The notes under the pieces: model-generated
What the model was told of the DNA's origin: nothing
The model's database searches: none
Seen by the model: only the letters and a program-made list of their open reading frames with translations
Program-made: the position numbers and the translations under genes
Assembly: GCF_014384995.1 (NCBI RefSeq)
Contig: NZ_JACRSY010000015.1
Span: 26,507-90,506, forward strand
Direction of reading: 5' to 3'
Length of the DNA stretch: 64,000 nucleotides
From: Zhenhengia yiwuensis
GTDB lineage: Bacteria; Bacillota; Clostridia; Lachnospirales; Cellulosilyticaceae
Shown here: positions 60,280 through 64,000 of the stretch, one piece after another
Layout: every line of letters starts with the position of its first letter
Position numbering within the stretch: the first letter of the stretch is position 1

Positions 60280-60713
60280 TTATTGCTCCTTTCTATATGA
60301 TGTTCAATTGTTGTGATAAGTTCATTATCCGGTTCAAAATTAATAAGCTCATGGTAGGTAATGTGAAAAGAAAATTGGTAAACATCATTCTCAACTTTCT
60401 CAATCATACTATCTTGTATTGTAAAGTGCCTATCTTCCACACTTAAGCAAATTCCAAAGGCTTGCTTTAACTTTGACATTACCTCTAGGCATTTAAGGCT
60501 ATCCTTACAATCTGAAAAATAGGAAATAACAATGAGTAAGTTTGTAGATATGTAATTCTTCGTTTGGGTTTCACTTTCAATCGGTAGTAGTGTGGTAAAA
60601 AAGCAAGGTAGCTTATAGCTTTCTGTTACCTCATCACCATAAATAGGTATGGTAGGGTGTGTGGTGTTAAGTCTCTTTACTACTGCCTTTAAAATATCCT
60701 GATAGCCTATCAT
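60276..60713 (-). CDS. phage tail terminator protein (DUF6838)
   Basis: 145 residues with the DUF6838 pattern: DILKAVVKRLNTTHPTIPIY, TESYKLPCFFTTLLPIESET and VYQFSFHITYHELI. It caps the tail and lies between the HK97 gp10-like gene and the sheath gene, four-base overlaps on each side. Confidence 0.85.
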   Translation of the reverse strand: MIGYQDILKAVVKRLNTTHPTIPIYGDEVTESYKLPCFFTTLLPIESETQTKNYISTNLLIVISYFSDCKDSLKCLEVMSKLKQAFGICLSVEDRHFTIQDSMIEKVENDVYQFSFHITYHELINFEPDNELITTIEHHIERSNK

Positions 60714-61150
60714 AAAAGTTTCTTCACTACCCTATTCACCATTTTCTCAGCTTGCTGTGGAAGTTCCTTTTCAAACTCTAAAGTAGTCCTCTTAACCATA
60801 TACTTTCCAGCTACTCGCTTACCCGTATCCCTCTTCTTTCTACCTCTTCCACCTACTACAATTCTATGTCCACGTTCTACTAAATGAAAATGAGGGCTGG
60901 TTGACCTAAACTCTACATATAGGTCTTTACCATACCCCTTCACTTTACTTACTTTATAGGAATTAATAAGTTTCTTCTTACTCGTACCTTGTGGTCTTTC
61001 AGGTGTTTTCTTCTTAACTTCCTTTCTAAATTGGTTTCCCATTTTAGTTAAAAGCTTCTCTGTTTCGTCAGGGTAACTCTTAGTGACAAAAGATAATTTC
61101 TTCTGTAAATCTGTTAGCCCATTTAACTGGAATACATCATCCTTTGCCAT
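60710..61150 (-). CDS. HK97-gp10 family neck protein
   Basis: 146 residues. MAKDDVFQLNGLTDLQKKLS, KLLTKMGNQFRKEVKKKTPE and LVERGHRIVVGGRGRKKRD match the HK97-gp10/tail-completion pattern. Strongly basic. It helps join head and tail. Confidence 0.87.
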   Translation of the reverse strand: MAKDDVFQLNGLTDLQKKLSFVTKSYPDETEKLLTKMGNQFRKEVKKKTPERPQGTSKKKLINSYKVSKVKGYGKDLYVEFRSTSPHFHLVERGHRIVVGGRGRKKRDTGKRVAGKYMVKRTTLEFEKELPQQAEKMVNRVVKKLL

Positions 61151-61478
61151 TCCTATTCTCCTTTGAAGTGGCTGTAATCTCTAAAGCAAAATCTCCCTCA
61201 TCCACATTAATGATCTCTGTGATATGAAGGAGTCTACCTTTATACTTTATTTTCATGTCAGGTGTTATGCCTCTATGATATCTTGTTAAGACCCTATAGA
61301 CTGTTTCAGGTCTTAACCGTTCTTCTAGGGTTTGTTCAAAGCCTCTTATAGGCATAATATTAGCCCACACAGTTTTTATGGGTTGCTCTAACAGACTTGT
61401 TTGGCCTATAGCGTTTATTGTTTCTGTGTAGACTATGAATGTTATTCGTTTGTTTAGTTTTCCTACATCAAAGTGCAC
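61137..61478 (-). CDS. phage head closure protein
   Basis: 113 residues starting GTG at 61478 with GAGGTGAAAG upstream. LNKRITFIVYTETINAIGQT and TVWANIMPIRGFEQTLEERL, and TPDMKIKYKGRLLHITEII, match SPP1 gp16-like head-tail adaptors. Its stop overlaps the gp10-like gene by 14 bases. Confidence 0.87.
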   Translation of the reverse strand: MHFDVGKLNKRITFIVYTETINAIGQTSLLEQPIKTVWANIMPIRGFEQTLEERLRPETVYRVLTRYHRGITPDMKIKYKGRLLHITEIINVDEGDFALEITATSKENRNGKG

Positions 61479-61490
61479 CTTTCACCTCAT

Positions 61491-61784
61491 TTACAATAAA
61501 TTCACACTATGCCTCCCAAGCAAACTTTCCAGCATAGTATTCATTCTTAAATTCAACCTATCATTTACATTAATTGTTCTGTTATCATAAAACTCAGCTA
61601 TAAGCACCAACACTGCAACAGTCACATCTTCATGTTCTTCTAATTGTTCTATACTTTGCCCTGTATAATTGCAAATATAAGATTTTGAAGCTTCTATAAT
61701 AGCTGTGATTAATCTATCATCCTCATCACTATCTTGCCTGAGATACTCCTTAACTATCGTCAAATCTACTTCTGAAAGTTTCAT
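61491..61784 (-). CDS. head-tail connector protein (gp6-like)
   Basis: 97 residues. MKLSEVDLTIVKEYLRQDSD, DRLITAIIEASKSYICNYTG and LLIAEFYDNRTINV-like VLVLIAEFYDNRTINVNDR fit the DNA packaging/connector protein gp6-like family. It lies just downstream of the capsid gene. Confidence 0.87.
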   Translation of the reverse strand: MKLSEVDLTIVKEYLRQDSDEDDRLITAIIEASKSYICNYTGQSIEQLEEHEDVTVAVLVLIAEFYDNRTINVNDRLNLRMNTMLESLLGRHSVNLL

Positions 61785-61788
61785 ATGA

Positions 61789-63012
61789 CTATGCTACTTT
61801 TCCTTTACTCTTAGCTACCACACTAGATTTACCTACAACCATTGCCTCGCCTAAAGCCTTTTTAATATCTAACCTCATATTAGCTTTAATAGCGATTTCA
61901 TCTCTAATAAATCCATACTCTGTAGACTTTTGAAGTGATAAAGCCTTTCTTTCACCCACAATTAAAACACGTTTTAGGTCTCCAAAGAAAATGGATGAAC
62001 CAGCTTCTGTCAGCTCAGCCACATGTTCATTAATAATAACGGGCCTCCCTAAAATAGTTGTATGTGATCCTACTGGTGTTCCATTGAATGATGTTACAAG
62101 TACCGGTCTACCATCTTCAAACTTCATATCTGTTAAGGCCTTAGCTGTTTGGTCTGAAATAACCCAAGTTGCTGTATGGCGATAACGAATAGGGAGGGCA
62201 AAGTACATTTCAGTTAGAGTTTCAGGTGTAAGTTTAGCTGGTAACTGTACTTCTTTAACCCCATCATCCACACTAAAGTCATTAAGCCCATTCACCTTAT
62301 ACTCTTCATTTCCTTTTACAATTAACTCATCTAAGGTTAATCCATATGATTCAGCTAACTGTCGCATTAATTCTCCCTCCACATTGTAGCCAGTATCTTC
62401 AAGTGCTTCTTGTGAAAATGTAATAAGCGTTCCAAACTTGTGGGCTTCTAGCTTGATGGGCTCAAAGGTTGCCACTTGCTTGGTATATTCTGCAAGCTCT
62501 TTCATAGGGACAAACTTTCCTAACTTGTTTGCCTGTACTGGAATTTGATGTTTACTATTTCCAAAGCGTTCATGACGTACAGCTCCATATAAAGGTGAGA
62601 TATAGGCAAGCTTATCTAAGATGTAGTCTGCAAAAGTGGTCTTAGAAATAATCTCAGTTGGTGCATTACCTGAGCCTACTGCCGTATCTGAAAAGGTATG
62701 TGTTCCATCTCTTACTTCTCTTGTACCAATTTCAATTTCTTTATTCGCATCAGCTTGTAACGCTCTGATTTCATCTAAAAGGGAAGGTTGATCTTGCTTA
62801 TCATTTGTTGCTGACTCTTTAATTATAGTCATCAATGCTCTAGCTTCTTTTTGGGTTTGGATTGTGGCATCAATCTGATTGACTTCATCTGTATAACCAT
62901 TAATCTTATCTAGTTCTTCCTTTGAGAAGGCTCTCTTTTCTGTTTCGGCTACATTCATAATAGCCTCAATTTGTTCAATTAATTTGCTTCTTTTTTCCAG
63001 TAATTGTTTCAT
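61789..63012 (-). CDS. HK97-type major capsid protein
   Basis: 407 residues. An N-terminal coiled-coil delta domain (about 1-95; LLEKRSKLIEQIEAIMNVAE) is followed by the HK97 core with SKTTFADYILDKLAYISPLY, MKELAEYTKQVATFEPIKLE, HKFGTLITFSQEALEDTGYN and SIFFGDLKRVLIVGERKAL. The protein is cleaved by the protease encoded upstream. Size is normal. This is the head shell gene. Confidence 0.95.
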   Translation of the reverse strand: MKQLLEKRSKLIEQIEAIMNVAETEKRAFSKEELDKINGYTDEVNQIDATIQTQKEARALMTIIKESATNDKQDQPSLLDEIRALQADANKEIEIGTREVRDGTHTFSDTAVGSGNAPTEIISKTTFADYILDKLAYISPLYGAVRHERFGNSKHQIPVQANKLGKFVPMKELAEYTKQVATFEPIKLEAHKFGTLITFSQEALEDTGYNVEGELMRQLAESYGLTLDELIVKGNEEYKVNGLNDFSVDDGVKEVQLPAKLTPETLTEMYFALPIRYRHTATWVISDQTAKALTDMKFEDGRPVLVTSFNGTPVGSHTTILGRPVIINEHVAELTEAGSSIFFGDLKRVLIVGERKALSLQKSTEYGFIRDEIAIKANMRLDIKKALGEAMVVGKSSVVAKSKGKVA

Positions 63013-63049
63013 CTAGTTTCCTTTCAAGTTTAATTTTGGGCATAAAAAA

Positions 63050-63070
63050 AGTACACCTCTTGGATGTACT
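63050..63070 (-). terminator. terminator of the 63133-63282 micro-gene
   Basis: AGTACA pairs with TGTACT around nine bases, with a long T run in the minus direction (complement of the A run at 63044-63050). Confidence 0.78.
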
Positions 63071-63132
63071 ATAATAGTATTAATTAATTATTGTAGTTAA
63101 TATAAATAACTCAGCAAACTGGAATTTGTATG

Positions 63133-63282
63133 TTACTTCTCTTTACGACTTCTACTGATACCTAAGATAACAAAACAACACCCTAATGGTATTGACATAT
63201 AATCTTTCTTTATAATAGCAGAAATAAAAAATAAAATGCCTGCAACAAAAAATAAAATGCCCTCTAAGTTTTTTTTATTCAT
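63133..63282 (-). CDS. two-helix membrane micro-protein, 49 aa
   Basis: 49 residues, ATG 63282 behind AAAGGTGA. It starts MNKKNLEGILFFVAGILFFI and has a second hydrophobic helix (MSIPLGCCFVILGIS), ending in basic residues. It lies between the protease and capsid genes and has its own terminator. This is an accessory gene in the head operon; family unknown. Confidence 0.65.
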   Translation of the reverse strand: MNKKNLEGILFFVAGILFFISAIIKKDYMSIPLGCCFVILGISRSRKEK

Positions 63283-63359
63283 ATGTAATAGTCACCTTTC
63301 TAAATTCTAATTTATCTCTATACCTTCAATACACATAGTTTACTTTCATTATACAACAA

Positions 63360-63944
63360 TTAACTGAATAATACATTCTTTAATAACCATACCTTAGTAG
63401 CTACTAAACTTCTTTGTTTTTCTATTTCTTCCTCACTCTCCTTTCCATTGGGTTTATCCCTGATGCATCTTTGTTCCATATCTTCACTTCTCACTTGAAC
63501 AGATGTAGCAATATATGCTGGTTCAATTGTCAAAAGGGATACTTCCATTAGGTCAATATCTTCTAAAGTCCTTTTAGCCACGCTACCATCATCTTCCCAG
63601 CTATCACTCAAAGCCCTAAAGCCAAAAGACCAACCTTTTAAATTTCCACACCTAGCCTCCTCTATAACTTCAGTATCACTAATGACCGCCCTAGCATGAA
63701 GCCCAATATTATCTTCTTTAAGTGCTAAAGTTCCCTCCTCTATACTGGCAAGCTTTCGTCTTACATCATGGTTCAGTAGCATATCTACATTACGAGCCTT
63801 TTCTAAAGCTCTTTGAAATACTGTAGGTGCGACCTTTTCAATAAATTTACCTTTCGAGCCGTAAAGTTCCTTCGAATACCTATCAATAGCATTAACATAA
63901 CCACTAATTTCAACTTTTCCATCACTTCTCACCTCCACTTGCAT
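63360..63944 (-). CDS. HK97 family prohead protease
   Basis: 194 residues from ATG 63944 with AAAGGAGG upstream; the earlier in-frame GTG overlaps that site. VEISGYVNAIDRYSKELYGS, DMLLNHDVRRKLASIEEGT with the catalytic-histidine type motif, GLHARAVISDTEVIEEARCG and WSFGFRALSDSWEDDG are characteristic. It cleaves the capsid N-terminal domain. The start overlaps the upstream gene. Confidence 0.9.
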   Translation of the reverse strand: MQVEVRSDGKVEISGYVNAIDRYSKELYGSKGKFIEKVAPTVFQRALEKARNVDMLLNHDVRRKLASIEEGTLALKEDNIGLHARAVISDTEVIEEARCGNLKGWSFGFRALSDSWEDDGSVAKRTLEDIDLMEVSLLTIEPAYIATSVQVRSEDMEQRCIRDKPNGKESEEEIEKQRSLVATKVWLLKNVLFS

Positions 63945-64000
63945 CTTTTTCACCTCCTTTCACCATACTGGTTCCTGTTGCACCATTTTGCACCACATTG
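63922..64000 (-). CDS. C-terminal end of a phage portal protein (partial)
   Basis: The frame upstream of the protease is open to the window edge and stops at 63922, reading NVVQNGATGTSMVKGGEKDA and ending SGGEK. The tail is typical of a disordered portal C-terminus, and the position before the protease is the standard one for a portal. Only 25 residues are visible, so the identity is from gene order. Confidence 0.55.
   Translation of the reverse strand, partial: NVVQNGATGTSMVKGGEKDASGGEK

Noticed and set aside
1..64000. tRNA, rRNA or riboswitch
   Set aside because: I looked for cloverleaf ends, GGTTCRANNCC-type loops and long conserved leaders and found none that I could support by reading alone; a covariance-model scan would be decisive.

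Overview
The window is low-GC DNA with short AT-rich intergenic gaps, strong AGGAGG-type ribosome binding sites and many intrinsic terminators. Gene content (OadB-type decarboxylase subunit, VanW, stalk-domain surface proteins, DUF5685, LTA-synthase-like sulfatase, GH84, PBSX-like prophage genes) points to a Gram-positive anaerobe of the Clostridia, probably near the Lachnospirales. A Cellulosilyticum-like organism is a guess from gene content only.

Layout. (1) 1-8061 is the immunity/integration end of prophage A. A leftward early operon (recT, a zinc-hook AAA ATPase, several coupled micro-genes, an ORF6N/ORF6C antirepressor and a cro-like gene) faces a rightward lysogeny operon (CI-like repressor, ImmA-like protein, large serine recombinase). 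Three operator-like dyads lie between the divergent promoters, and a perfect 14-bp palindrome lies behind cro. The recombinase ends inside the 3' end of a Cys-rich micro-gene (8058-8216), probably the chromosomal target. (2) 8217-36785 is ordinary chromosome: RseC-like protein with a membrane partner, MATE exporter, OadB with a 36-residue OadG-like peptide, polysaccharide deacetylase, stalk/PKD surface protein, LTA-synthase-like enzyme, a J-domain-less Cys-rich TPR protein with DUF5685, a carbohydrate cluster (DUF4838, DUF4091, CehA-type PHP), gene remnants, VanW, a GHL10 glycosyl hydrolase-like surface protein, GH84 hexosaminidase and a CBS/CorC transporter. (3) 36786-37170 holds the 3' remnant of an M3 oligoendopeptidase (pepF-like) beside an att-like dyad with direct repeats, taken as the left end of prophage B. 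(4) 37212-41420 is an accessory island: two paralogous XRE regulators, a small membrane protein and a TrlF-type PHP-ATPase with its own promoter, phased repeats and terminator. (5) 41433-43881 is a plasmid-like segregation module: ParM-type actin, ribbon-helix-helix protein, MerR/excisionase-like HTH, winged-helix protein and a divergent RHH regulator. (6) 44231-64000 is the late region of a contractile-tailed (PBSX/XkdK-type) prophage read leftward, from portal C-terminus, prohead protease and HK97 capsid through connectors, sheath, tube, tail chaperone, tape measure, LysM/XkdP, XkdQ, XkdR, DUF2634, gpJ, gpI and tail fibre to holin-like protein and amidase.

The late operon of prophage B is interrupted by same-strand accessory (moron-like) genes, most with their own terminator: a two-helix peptide, a 206-residue membrane protein, an S41 protease, and a trio containing a CPCC protein. 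The tail assembly chaperone has a textbook AAAAAAG -1 frameshift site. Two baseplate genes (XkdQ- and XkdR-like) appear to use non-ATG/GTG/TTG starts. The TrlF island and the ParM module are the best candidates for poorly described biology. No tRNA, rRNA or CRISPR array was seen.
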